From Kingdonia uniflora (taxonomy: Eukaryota > Streptophyta > Magnoliopsida > Ranunculales > Circaeasteraceae): 64,000 nt of DNA. Every line of letters begins with the position of its first letter. Within the stretch, counting starts at the first letter, position 1. The translations under genes and the position numbers were made by a program. The stretch spans positions 2,294,001-2,358,000 of the forward strand of contig JACGCM010000715.1 of assembly GCA_014058105.1 (NCBI GenBank), read 5' to 3'. A model generated the notes under the pieces. That model was not told the origin of the DNA. It saw only the letters and a program-made list of their open reading frames with translations, and made no database searches. This document shows, one piece after another, positions 10,739-20,961 of this stretch.

Positions 10739-11796
10739 CTAGGAAATCAAATCCATGGGATAGCACCCAAGCACACGCATAAAAGTTACAAATTCCTGCA
10801 AATGAATCAAAGCATTTTGCGCACGTTCTTCTGCTATCGATGCTTCAAAATCAATATAAAAAAGATAGTCAAAGTACTTGGCACATCCGGTGTTCAAGTC
10901 ATCAATAACTCTCAAGGGCCGCTTCTTTTGCGGCCGGCTTTCAATCGTAGTCAAATTAATGTCTCTCATAGCAAAGACAGCCAAAGCTTTAAATAGAACT
11001 TCAGGTCTTTCTTCAAGAGTGAAGAAAATGCTAGTCTTGAAAGGCCTATCATCTTTTGGAATTATAGGTTCCCTTACAACTATCAGAAAATGGGTTATGT
11101 TTTTAAAGTCGTCCTGGATCTTTTTAACTGAGTACTTTAAGCCCGTAAATATCTGTAGCTCGAGCACTAACAACAGCTCTAGTATCTTTTAGACGGTTCA
11201 AGGCAATGAATTGAGCAGCACCAGCTGTATCATCAGCACTTTCTCTCACCACACCTAACTTGGTCAGATACTTCTCACACAGGGTGAGTTCCTGCGGATG
11301 GCTTAAAATACGCTTCAGGTCATCCTTTTATACACCCGGTATTCTCAATGGGTAGAACTGCTTTATCAACCAACCACAACTCAACTGCCCTGAATGTAGC
11401 TTCGAACTGATCGCAAGGAATGGCCTCGCATTCAGGATATGCTTTGAGAGAGGCTGCCTTACTATACGGCCCAGGTACTCCCTGATATGCTACGCGCACA
11501 TTTGTACCATTACTATTTGAAGCAGAAAAATTGGCAATAGACAATGGTTTTGGTAAAAAGCTCAAATCTCTGTTATACTTCTTAGAATCTACTTCCTCTA
11601 TGGGAACCAATATTTGCTTGAATTCAAGTGATGGGTTCTCATCTTCAACTGGAATGATTGCTCTCTGAGATGACAAACCCTCCCATTTTACTCTTTTGAG
11701 ATTCAGAGAATCCCCAGAGGAGGGTTTGGTGGTTTGATGAATACCAGCAGTCTTACAACTAAATGCATCTCCTTTATGACTGTGACTGTAGTACAC
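10739..11796 (-). pseudogene. Arogenate/prephenate dehydratase pseudogene
   Basis: The minus strand encodes an ADT-like protein that makes arogenate or phenylpyruvate for phenylalanine synthesis, normally in plastids. The 5' part (11320-11796) has [34 protein letters not shown] and [16 protein letters not shown]. The 3' part (10739-11173) has the ACT regulatory domain with RPEVLFKALAVFAMRDINL, the ESRPQKKRPLR allosteric motif and YFDYLFYIDFEAS. Between them, some 35-40 residues of the catalytic domain (after PIENT, including the conserved segment that follows) are deleted, and DLKRILSHPQE resumes in another frame behind a stop. A second frame change and a stop lie near 11150-11165. The gene is clearly dead. 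It lies in line with other host fragments on the same strand. Confidence 0.88.
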
Positions 11797-12585
11797 TTAC
11801 CATCTACGAATCAAACTCCATACCAACTAAATACCACCAACATAAAATAGGCCCAAACAAGTAAATTGTACCTCACAATGTGTGATTAGCTATAACAAGA
11901 AAGCACAATAGTTTTTGACCTGTAGTCCAAAGATTAGATACCTACTTAATAAGAAACTTGTGTAATTGTGGTTGCCTTATTTCTCAACTCTTGGGACTCA
12001 ACCGCAGAGGTTGTAATATGAATATGTGAGTAATAGCAAAGTAGATCGAAAGCACTTTTCATTTTTCCATTGAGACAATCGTACCAAAACGGTAAATGTT
12101 CTAATTATAACTAAAAACTGATCTCTTTATAGTTCTCTCGATATATGATATCTAGTTTACGACTGTAACTGTAGTGCACTTAACATCTACTTAATCAAAC
12201 GCTACACTTAAACATAACCAAGCAAGTAAAAGACCTTACCTGATTCCAAACCTGCCTGCCTGACTCAGTATGTTGTGTTTGCCTGAAGACGAGCATTCAC
12301 ATAAAGCGGGGGAGCCTGCAGTATCAAGAAGCCGAGAAAAATATAAGAAGCTTGCTCAAATTTGATCGCAATACCATAAAAAAGGCCTAACTTGTTCATC
12401 AATTGCCACATGGCAGAGCCATAGTAAAATAAAATATTTATCGTAATAAGAATTTACTTTAGAGGGTTCTAAAGATAGATAGTGCATACACTGTAGTGGT
12501 AAAAGTAGTTATCTACTTCAGAGGGTGCAACTTTGAAATGATCAGTTTGCAATTGTATTCGCTGTCCCTTGGAACCAAGGCCATG
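11797..12585. other. Gap between captured fragments; one exon-like segment
   Basis: No protein family was recognised. On the minus strand, 12240-12315 is bounded by a good acceptor (ACTGCAG) and donor (CAG then GTAAGG) and could be an exon, possibly the 5' part of the dehydratase relic, but it holds a stop and its product is not recognisable. Confidence 0.35.
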
Positions 12586-12793
12586 TCTATTTCACTTTTA
12601 TATGTATAGATTGCAAAGTTTTCCCTAAGCTGCAGAATTGAAGCATGTAGAAAAGAGAATAATTAAAAACTAAGAATGCGAAAGAAGAAAAATGGCATAA
12701 CAAACCATATAATAAAATATTTACCCCATGTCATCGGCCAGAATACATCCATAATTATCAGGAGAAGTAGTCAAGCCGGTGGAATCTGGCCTA
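12586..12793 (-). pseudogene. SNF2-family ATPase (RAD54-like) fragment with Walker A
   Basis: Two exons on the minus strand join exactly into a helicase motif I. The first (12725-12793) reads TSPDNYGCILADDMG and ends at a GT donor. The second starts after CTGCAG at 12629 and reads LGKTLQSIHI before a stop. Splicing restores ADDMG-LGKTLQSI with the split Gly codon intact, which is the ATP-binding loop of SNF2 remodellers. The GCILADDMGLGKT form is typical of RAD54-type proteins of homologous recombination. Only this motif survives, so it is a small fragment. It shares strand and neighbourhood with the carboxypeptidase, Argonaute and dehydratase pieces. Confidence 0.72.
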
Positions 12794-13326
12794 CAAAACA
12801 CAAAAATGAAAATCATAAACCTATACATATAAAAGTGAAATAATGAAGCAATCCAGCATAAATAAATAAAAAACTAACCTAAAACTAAAAAACTAACCTG
12901 AAACTAAATGTTGTTCGGTATTGTAATAGTTATTCTCTTCCAAGTATCCAATACCATGAATTTTTACCCTTTTCCCTCCTCCTTTATCCAGGCTTGGGAC
13001 CGGCAATGAATAGCCATAAATAAGGCTCCATTGGCGGAGTTAAAAAATTGTACCTGCAAAAACAAAAATTAGTAACCCGTTGATAAATATTAATAAAGCA
13101 TTCTAGGCTAGTGTATGATTCATAATATAAAATCTTCATAATCTAATAAAAACACAGAAAACATATTCAAACTAAGTAATATTGCCAAAATTCCCTACAA
13201 TAATATCCTTAACTAAATCACTACTTTATAATAAATCACATCATAAAAAAGTCTAATAAATATGAAATACTCATATCCAAATTCAACATTATTAACTAAA
13301 TACCATATATTAAATCCTTAAATTAA
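12794..13326. other. Spacer with one unidentified exon-like segment
   Basis: On the minus strand a possible exon lies at about 12898-13052, between TTTTTGCAG and a GTTAG donor. In one frame it reads LPVPSLDKGGGKRVKIHG, which I do not recognise. The rest (13060-13326) is AT-rich with no sign of coding. Confidence 0.3.
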
Positions 13327-14735
13327 TTACTCCATGATAATAAACGGTGTTGGCCAAGCCACAAATGATCCCCATGTATCTCCGATTGTCTTCAAATGAT
13401 CATTCCCTCTAGCAAGTGATACGTCTTTTTTCAATGCAATTTGGATACTCACCTTCAACATTCCAATTCCTAAAGGTACATTATGAACTTTACATATAGG
13501 CTCCTCATTATGCCAATGACCAGTAGCCACTACATTACTTGGTGTAAGCCAAAACAATTTGTATTTTACAGGATGCGATGGTATGTGGTTTCCCTGCTAA
13601 AATGAAAATAAAAAATTTTAAGTATTAAATAGTGTTCACTATTAAAAAGAATATAATTCCATGTGAGAGCATATCGTAGCTAATCTATTGCTTTCTGGAA
13701 GGGTAGTTTCATCTTGGGCACTTATTTGGTTTGGCTATCGCAATATAAAAATATTAGTGACAACAAATTAATTAAATTAAAATAGCAAGGGAGTTCATAT
13801 GATATACCATAAATTTTTCTAGTTTGGCCATTTGAACCCTCAACGACGCTACTTCATCTTTTAAACCTTGTACCAGTACCACTTCCTCTAGTAATTCCTT
13901 TACATCTTCTTGTAAACTTTGTACTAAGACTCCACTATGTTGTACGCTGTTATAAACCATTGGTGAGATGCCGAATCCCGTAACCCTCACTCGTTCAGTG
14001 CATTCAGGAACAAAAAGTACTGTGAGATCCACTTTACCGGCATCAATCTGATCCTAAAAATCGCAAGTCACACATTAAGCTATAAAAAGTATGTATAATG
14101 AATGATTAAGAAAAATATCAACTAAGAAAGTACATATTATTTTTTCTTTCACCAAGCCATTTGTTGGCTCTCCATTCTTTTTTGTGTGGGCCCTTTTCCA
14201 TACATTAGCTTTTTAAACTTTTTTAACTACTGATGTTGTGTCATCTGCAATCTCTTTATTCTACATTATAAAAATTCAAGATATCACTTAATATAAAATG
14301 CAAGTGTATATTACTTTAATCATGGTCCATAACCTGTCTCTGAATTAATTTCCCACATTATGTCAGGTGGAAAATGTGATCGGAACCACCTATCTAACTA
14401 TAACACCAAGATATGTGTTGTAACCCACCGAATCTTCCCCAACAGGTTGCCCTAACAAGTTGTATTTCAGAGGCCGTCATGCGTAGTTTTCAGTTGCAAT
14501 AACTTTACATTTGTTTAGCCCCCTTCGACACTTGAAATTGTGCGTAAGCTGGTTTAATGCTTCGGAAGTAGCTTCTTCTCTCGGGCTCAAGTTATGTTCT
14601 TCCTGCACTATTTCTAGCACTATTTCTAGTTGGGCAGATTGACGAAGACCTATCGTGAAATGTGCTTTAACAAATGCACATGAGCAACAGAACACGTGTA
14701 TACTTCTGATATATAGTTGAATTATGCTAACCACC
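13327..14735 (-). pseudogene. CACTA second-ORF (TNP1-like) exons with DUF8039 and Transposase_24-like parts
   Basis: Several minus-strand exons match the plant CACTA accessory protein. From upstream to downstream they are 14477-14734 (SPREEATSEALNQLTHN); a segment near 14150-14230 reading NVWKRAHTKKNGEPTNG, like Transposase_24; 13772-14032 (TERVRVTGFGISPM, then a coiled coil rich in Leu, Glu and Val); and 13327-13557 (GHWHNEEPICKVHNVPLG to WGSFVAWPTPFI, like DUF8039). In En/Spm-type elements this protein binds the subterminal repeats and works with TNP2. Introns and frame changes separate the pieces and no continuous frame could be assembled, so it is probably decayed. Its strand agrees with the TNP2 gene upstream. 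Confidence 0.7.
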
Positions 14736-15436
14736 TAATATTTACCTCTAGGGTTTAAATTATTTGTTGTACCTAGATTTTCAACAATACGTTTTGCCTC
14801 TCTCGCAATGTCAATTTGAACCTGCAATTATAAATATCGTTACCAACGTGAAATAAGTGTACTGGTCATTGAAATTAAAATTATAAAAGATATTATTTAG
14901 AGTTTCTTACAGGTGTCATCTTTTTCGCTGAAATTCTTCGATCCATAGTATCACCTTCAGAGAGCTTGACCTATTAAAACATAATCTCGTATCAAAATAT
15001 CATTGAATTTCGTATAACTATTAGAATCATAAATATCATAAAAGGAGAAAAAAGTACCTAATCCCAAATCACTACGGGATAATCTTATAAATTAACAATA
15101 AATATTCAACTGAGTTACTAAACCAGACATATAACAGGTAGTAAAAAAAATAAGTTCTTTATGTTGAAGAGTTAATAAAAGATAAACTACTTAAGTAGTA
15201 ACTAAACAAAACATATGGCAAAGAGAAAAATAATGACTAGTCTTCATTGTTATGCAAATTCTCGTTATTTTGAACGTCTGCAGTATTTTACACCCATATT
15301 CCTTCACAATCCTATCGCAAATACCCTTCGTCTTCTTCATTGTTTACCATATCTCCTATAGGATCAAGGCTAACCATAGGTGCTGACATTTCGTTGGCAT
15401 TGTACTCCATATCTTGAAATCCTCGTGGAGGTGCTC
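14736..15436. other. Introns or decayed coding DNA within the CACTA element
   Basis: This AT-rich stretch lies between the DUF4216 exon and the TNP1-like exons. Short minus-strand coding-like pieces occur (for example around 15290-15430), but no domain could be assigned. Confidence 0.4.
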
Positions 15437-16085
15437 TCAGCACGATGTACCAATTTGAATCCTCCGCCTCTCGAGAGAAAAGACTTGTTGAGCCTGAGAT
15501 GCAAGGATGAAGGGATCTTGTTGTTGAGTAATTCCTTGATGAAGATTGACTAATGTAAATCTGTCATCAATTTTTATTACTGTTACAATGCTTGCCCAAT
15601 CGCATAAGAATACTGGATACCGAAATGTACAATAGTCAAGCAAAATAATGTTTTTATCACACCATAGTAAGTCATAGGTTTCTCGACTTGTCTATTGTCT
15701 TTATCACTCGACCTACACAAGGTAGTAGCAGACAAAGAAACTCCCGAGTTTTGAGTTCCTTTTTCTGCATCCTTTGTATGGAAGCGGTGACCATTTATAA
15801 TATAAGATCGGTAACTCATGGTTGTCTTTCTTGGACCATACGATAACCATTCCAAAGTAGGGGATACATCTTTAAGTTTCATTTCTTTTGAAATATGAAA
15901 ATCATGATAAATTAGATAAGGATAATTTTCATATAGAGTAACCTAGTAAAATATGAAAGGCATAATAAACCTTTTACATACCTCATGTTTAAACCACTCA
16001 TTGAACTCGTCTGAATGTTTTTTACTTAGCTAGTCATCATTTCTTTACAATCGACGATCTTGACGAATGAGTTCGCTCTTGTGTT
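15437..16085 (-). pseudogene. CACTA TNP2 C-terminal exons (DUF4216)
   Basis: On the minus strand, SKKHSDEFNEWFKHE (about 15980-16085) is followed, after an intron, by YIINGHRFHTKDAEKGTQNS, MTYYGVIKTLFCL, FRYPVFLCDWASI and DPFILASQAQQVF (15437-15882). This is the DUF4216 domain found at the C-terminal end of CACTA TNP2 transposases. A frame shift near 15600-15640 and stops in the upstream exon show decay. The N-terminal and catalytic exons lie at 20962-23489, nearly 5 kb away, because a Helitron has landed in between. Confidence 0.85.
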
Positions 16086-16573
16086 TTCTAGAGTAAATAT
16101 GAGTTTTTGTTATTGCATAAGAATGTATATATAATAATGTTGTAACATGTATATCTATATTACATTACACAATGGTGTTTTTCGCATAGACAAGTTTGTC
16201 ATTGTCTCAAAGATGAAGAGAGGCTGAGATTTGTGGGAAAGAAACTAAATTTGTTGAACTCTTTGACTTATGGGTACTAGGGACATAACACCTAAAAAAA
16301 GGTGTTTAAGTCTTATTGCTTCTTTTTTATTAATATCTCTCCCAACTCTTAGTCTCTCCCAACTCTTCAACTTTTCATCTCCCTCAACTCTCCAACTCTT
16401 CATCTCTCTAAGCAAAGCAAGGTACTCTCTCTCTCTCATTCTAACAAACTGTTTCTAACATCTTCTCCAACAAATTGTGGGTTGTAAGGCCATTCTCTCT
16501 CTCTCTCTATTTTTTACCCACTACTGCCTCCAACAAACTGTTTTTTTTATTCAAGGTATATTGTTTATCAGTT

Positions 16574-16870
16574 GAGAATCATTCATGCTCAAGGTTATTT
16601 GATCCAAAGTTCAAGGTATGTCTTTGTTTCATTTGGGAATTGTTAGATTTTTGTTTTTGTGGGAGTTTTCATTTGGATAGCACATCTGAAAATGGGGTTA
16701 GTGTTGAAGTTTTTTAGTGGAGAATCCTTCATGCTCAAGGTTATTTGATTCAACGTTTAAGTCTATTTGATTCAAAGGTATGTCTTTGTTTCATTTGGGT
16801 ATTGCTAGATTTTTGTTTTTGTGGGAGTTTTCATTTGGATATCATGTTTGTAAAAATGGGGTTTGTGGGT
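16574..16870 (+). repeat. Tandem duplication of ~150-160 bp inside the Helitron
   Basis: The unit starting GAGAATCATTCATGCTCAAG at 16574 recurs at 16720. The second copy gained about 16 bases, so later positions are offset by 162. Shared text includes TCTTTGTTTCATTTGGG and GTGGGAGTTTTCATTTGGAT. The region looks like an untranslated leader and is not clearly coding. Confidence 0.75.
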
Positions 16871-18062
16871 TTGGGGTAACACAGACCCTCTATCTCTTCG
16901 CCGTAGTTCTATAATCGCCGCAGCATACTTTTTATTTATGATTGTACTCAAAGGAGATGTTATTGCTGCGTTTTTGTTTATATATTGGACAATTGTTAAT
17001 TCTGTAGCTGTTGTTGTTTAAATCTAAATCTCTAAGTTCTGTAACTGGGAGTATCGGATTTAGGGAGGTCCAATGGCTTCTAACTTTGTCTCTATCAAGG
17101 CAATAGTTATTTGATTTAATAAATCCAAGCCTGAAATATTCCTTATTGTCGGCTTCTTCATTTGTTTATTTGAAGAATCGCCTATCTCATCTCTTTTGTT
17201 GCTCCTTTTGTTCTCCTTAGTAAGAACTGTATATAGCCTTCAAGTTCCTCCACTATCTTAAATTGTGTAGAAACATAATTAGTTATTGAGTGACAATGAG
17301 ATTGTATCTTCAGACGAGCTATACGCCTATACACTCTAATATTCGTCATTAAAGGAAGATAGCCTAGAACAGCAAGCATATAGTCAAATGTCTAGGTTGT
17401 CGTTTGCTCTCTCCCACCATACAGGGTAAGAAAAGAAGATCTAGCATGAGAAATAAGAGGCAGTCAAGCTAGCTAAGGAGACTGCCTATGAACCACTAAA
17501 GGGCTCTAGGTATGTTAGTTTACCTAATCTTTGGAGGGCATAGGGAAGTCATCCTTGACTACCAAACCACACTCTCATCTTCATGTAAGTCCTAAAACCT
17601 CTATTTATAAGGAAATTGGAGATTAATACGTGAATATAGCCATGGATGGTCAAGTTGCCTTGCTCATAGGTTTTTCATTGACCCAATGTCACTAATTAAC
17701 TTTAATGCTGTAGAGGTTCCCCTTTTTTCCATGAAGAATATATTCCTGCAGTATGACATAACTGCAATGTCCAAGCTAAAGATATTTTTTTTTTAAGACA
17801 AGCCGCAAAACTCATATAAAAGGTGTATTGTTTCTCCATATATAACTTTTAAGCAAATTGGATTTGATTAATTTATCATCTTTTACTCTTTTAGCCCTTC
17901 CAAAGCTCATAGTTGTATCTCTTGAGGCTGCATTCCTGTGACTTTGCTAAAGTTGATTAGGTAAAACAACATGGGATATCTGTGTTTCTTATGCCATCAG
18001 GAATGTTGGGAACCTTGCAGTCTCTTATGGATGTTTTGCCTCTCTTTTCAAATTCTAAATGG

Positions 18063-18300
18063 GGTTAGAACTCGAACACAGCCTTCTTAAAGAAGCACAT
18101 GGGCGCATCATTTGAGAGTCGTGTTATGCCTTGGCACGCAACAATTAATCTGGAAGACGTCCATTCCGGTGTTTTCCTAGCACTTTCAAAGATCCGTGGT
18201 CGATGGGGTGGATTTGAGACGTTAGAGAAATGGGTAACAGGTGCATTAGCAGGTCATACTGCGGTGTGTTTGAAGGATGAATCTGGGATAACTTTCAGGT
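18063..18300 (+). pseudogene. Exon fragment of a conserved plant protein of unknown function
   Basis: Within the Helitron the plus strand reads MPWHATINLEDVHSGVFLAL, then SKIRGRWGGFETLEKWVTGA, then AGHTAVCLKDESGITF. It is preceded by LLKEAHG-like text in a shifted frame. I recall this wording from a plant protein family without an assigned function, so no role is claimed. The piece lacks the rest of the protein and the frame breaks at its left side. It is most simply explained as a host exon captured by the Helitron. Confidence 0.6.
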
Positions 18301-18609
18301 ACACATTCTTAAATTTTAGATGATAAAACTAGAATAACTTTCAGGTTATCTACACTGTCTAGCAATGAAGAAGAACATGTCAAAGAGCTTTGACACTGAG
18401 GCCCAAAAGGAAGGGATCGGGAATATTACTAAGGTATCTATCTTCATCTTCCTCCTCTTCTTCGGTTGCTTCATGCTCTTCATTTTCTGTATCAAGCAAA
18501 AGCAACAGTTTATTAGATCTTATGCGAGGGGGAAGTACGTCACTTAGAAGATTATCAAGTCTTGCTAATTTTGCTTAAGAAAGAAAAAGCAAATTTTGAC
18601 TAGGAAAAA

Positions 18610-18935
18610 ATCATTTAGGAGATTGCCCAGATTAGGTTTGTGGAGGTTCAAAGAGTTCAGATTCAGGCTGAGATTGAAAAAATCATTTGTATGCGTGCCT
18701 TTCGAAGAGAGTTTGATTCATTTTCTCCTTTGACGAGTTTCTAAACTGTTCTTGATCCATATTTTTCATCTAAGCCAGAAAAGATAGTTATCAACTCCAG
18801 AGTTCAGTGGGCAGAGCTCTTGAGACTGAATAACGAGTTCTCTCTGAGATTCAAGAGGCAAATATCATTTTATTTGGAAACAACTGATACTAGACATGGA
18901 TTATATTGTGTAGAAAATCTGATACTTCAGCTGAA
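18610..18935 (+). pseudogene. Unidentified coding-like segment in the Helitron
   Basis: The plus strand reads EIAQIRFVEVQRVQIQAEIE then KIICMRAFRREFDSF, a stop, then FSSKPEKIVINSRVQWAEL. The text is charged and helical and has the composition of a real exon, but I cannot name a family. It sits 300 bases after the conserved exon fragment and may come from a different gene. Confidence 0.4.
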
Positions 18936-20343
18936 GAACAAGTAGCTGTCCAGAAAATGGACGGAACTGCCTTTTTAAAAATGGATGGAACTGTTATCTA
19001 GAAAATGGATGACATGACAGATGCTTACAGTCACAACAACAACTCACATAAAGATGCGCATGAAAGATTTTGAAAACCTCATCAAAAATGGGGAAGAAGG
19101 AAGCAACAAACTTGCACTAGCAAATTCTGGCTATCCAGAAAATGGACGGAAAAGAAATGCAAAGGCAGTTCTTTCAAGCCCTTATCTCGGTTCAGAAAAT
19201 GGATAGGGAAAATTCTGGAGATGCTACCCAACTGATCCGTGCCTCTTATAGCTGGTAGAGCTTAAAGCTACAACAATATTACAAAAGCATGTTCAGAACC
19301 TCAGCAAAACTAAAGCAGAAGGAGGCAATAAGAAGGAGGTGGAGAAGGAAGCAACAAGCAGTTCTCTCAAGCATGTTCACTTCAGAGATGAGGATTATAT
19401 CGTGTTTTATTTTAGAGAACAACCGTCTTTTTATCACCATTCATATATATATGCATTCCACCTGTAATTCTTGAATTTCCAATGATTAAACGAAAAGGGT
19501 ATAGAGCTTAATTGCGAGCATTTGATTTTGTTTTCTTAATCTTGGAATATTTATCGCGGATCATTTGTTTCATGTACAGTAAGATTTATTTCATAGTGTT
19601 TTCTTTGGTAATTATCTAGAAGGTTTTGGGGTTGGCAAGTTTGTAGATTGAGCTCCAATCATGTTAATCATATCAATTCAAAACATTGATCTCTGAGATT
19701 TATTTTATTAACGTTTCAATTTTTATGTTTAGACTGTTCATGATTTCTTTCTATGCTTTTTATTAGAAAGTAAGGGTGACCATTAGAGTCATGAAATATT
19801 CATATATTCTCAGGTTCGGGAGATCAAATTGTTATACTTTTACCACAACCAGCCTGCTTGGTTCCAGTTTGTGACTTCAACATTCTGTAATGCTAACTGG
19901 TAAGACCTCAATCTGTAGTTTGAACTAAAATTATAGTATTATAAAATTGCATTCTTCTAAATGTAAGCATATGTGCATCTCTACTGACAGTCATCACTAT
20001 GTAAAGATGACATGGAGAAAATCTCCTTTGGGTTTTTCAAGTTTTTTGTCCATGTTTGCCACTAAAACTTGACTTAATACAATATTTACATTCCTGAATA
20101 TGTAAATATAGTCATTTAACAAAGCTTCAGTCTGAATTAGGCTGACATGCACGGACAATAAGTCTTATTTTACAAGGTTTAAAATATCGCATCAAGATGT
20201 TATGTTACTGGTTGAAGCTTTCAGTGTATTATAAACCTATTGCAGTTTACTTTTGATGTAAGATAATCAGGATTAGTTAGTTTCAAGTTATTAAAGCCCG
20301 TGAAATATATATTTTTTGATAAAAGCACTTTACTCTTTTTGGT

Positions 20344-20471
20344 GCAGAAAAGAGATTGCCCAGTTGCAGAACAATGAAACTGCTATGAAAAAAGCGGCTA
20401 CAAAGCTAAACAGAAGGCCACAGGTGGATGATGAGATTGCTAAACTTTCTTCGGACCTCAAAGAAAAATAG
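20344..20471 (+). pseudogene. Short exon-like fragment near the Helitron 3' end
   Basis: Following a possible acceptor (TTTTTGGTGCAG), the plus strand reads KEIAQLQNNETAMKKAATKL then NRRPQVDDEIAKLSSDLKEK and a stop. This is a charged helical segment of unknown origin, probably another captured exon. From about 20472 to 20840 no coding signal is seen; a 60-bp near repeat (ATATTTGGATTCGGTCGTCG) occurs at 20629 and 20719. Confidence 0.4.
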
Positions 20472-20961
20472 TGTCCAGCTTGGGTTTCAATCATTCTATA
20501 CTTTGAAATTGGTAATGTATACTTCATACTTCATTTGACATGTAAAATAATGTGCTCGAACTATATGAGTATATTAGGTTAAATCATTGCTTTATTTATT
20601 TTTTTCTTCCAATATTTGCAACTACAATATATTTGGATTCGGTCGTCGTTTTGGTACATGAGAAATGATGTTTACTTTTGTTATGAGTAGTAATTTAGTT
20701 TCCATCAAGGGAGATGGATATATTTGGATTCGGTCGTCGCTTTGGTACATGAGAAATGATGTTAACTTTTGTTATGAGTAGTGCTTTAGTTTCCATCGAT
20801 GGAGATGGATAGGTTTAAGTGTAATTTGATTCGGCCATAAACATTGATCTTACGGGTAGCACCGAAGGTGCGTCGACATAGTCGCGGGTAGCGCCGTAGG
20901 CGCGTCGATATTGCTGCCATGGCGAGCCACGGGTAGTACTAGTAATTATATATAAAGTAAC

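Larger units (their letters stand above)
16157..20942 (+). mobile_element. Non-autonomous Helitron inserted in the CACTA transposase gene
   Basis: The right end is typical of a Helitron 3' end. A hairpin (CCATGG, loop CGAG, CCACGG, one mismatch) at about 20916-20931 is followed six bases later by CTAG, with host T next. Two perfect GC-rich hairpins precede it (GCACC-GAA-GGTGC and GCGCC-GTA-GGCGC). A matching 5' end, TCTATATTACATTACAC preceded by A, is at 16157; the left end is less certain. Joining the flanks restores an A-T target inside the TNP2 gene. No Rep/helicase is encoded. The interior carries exon-like pieces on the plus strand, as is common for gene-capturing Helitrons. Rolling-circle transposition is inferred from family knowledge. 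Confidence 0.65.

Noticed and set aside
18390..18578. Ser-rich plus-strand frame (SSSSSSSS) in the Helitron
   Set aside because: The serine run comes from a TCTTC-type low-complexity tract. The minus strand would give an acidic run instead, and no family fits either reading.
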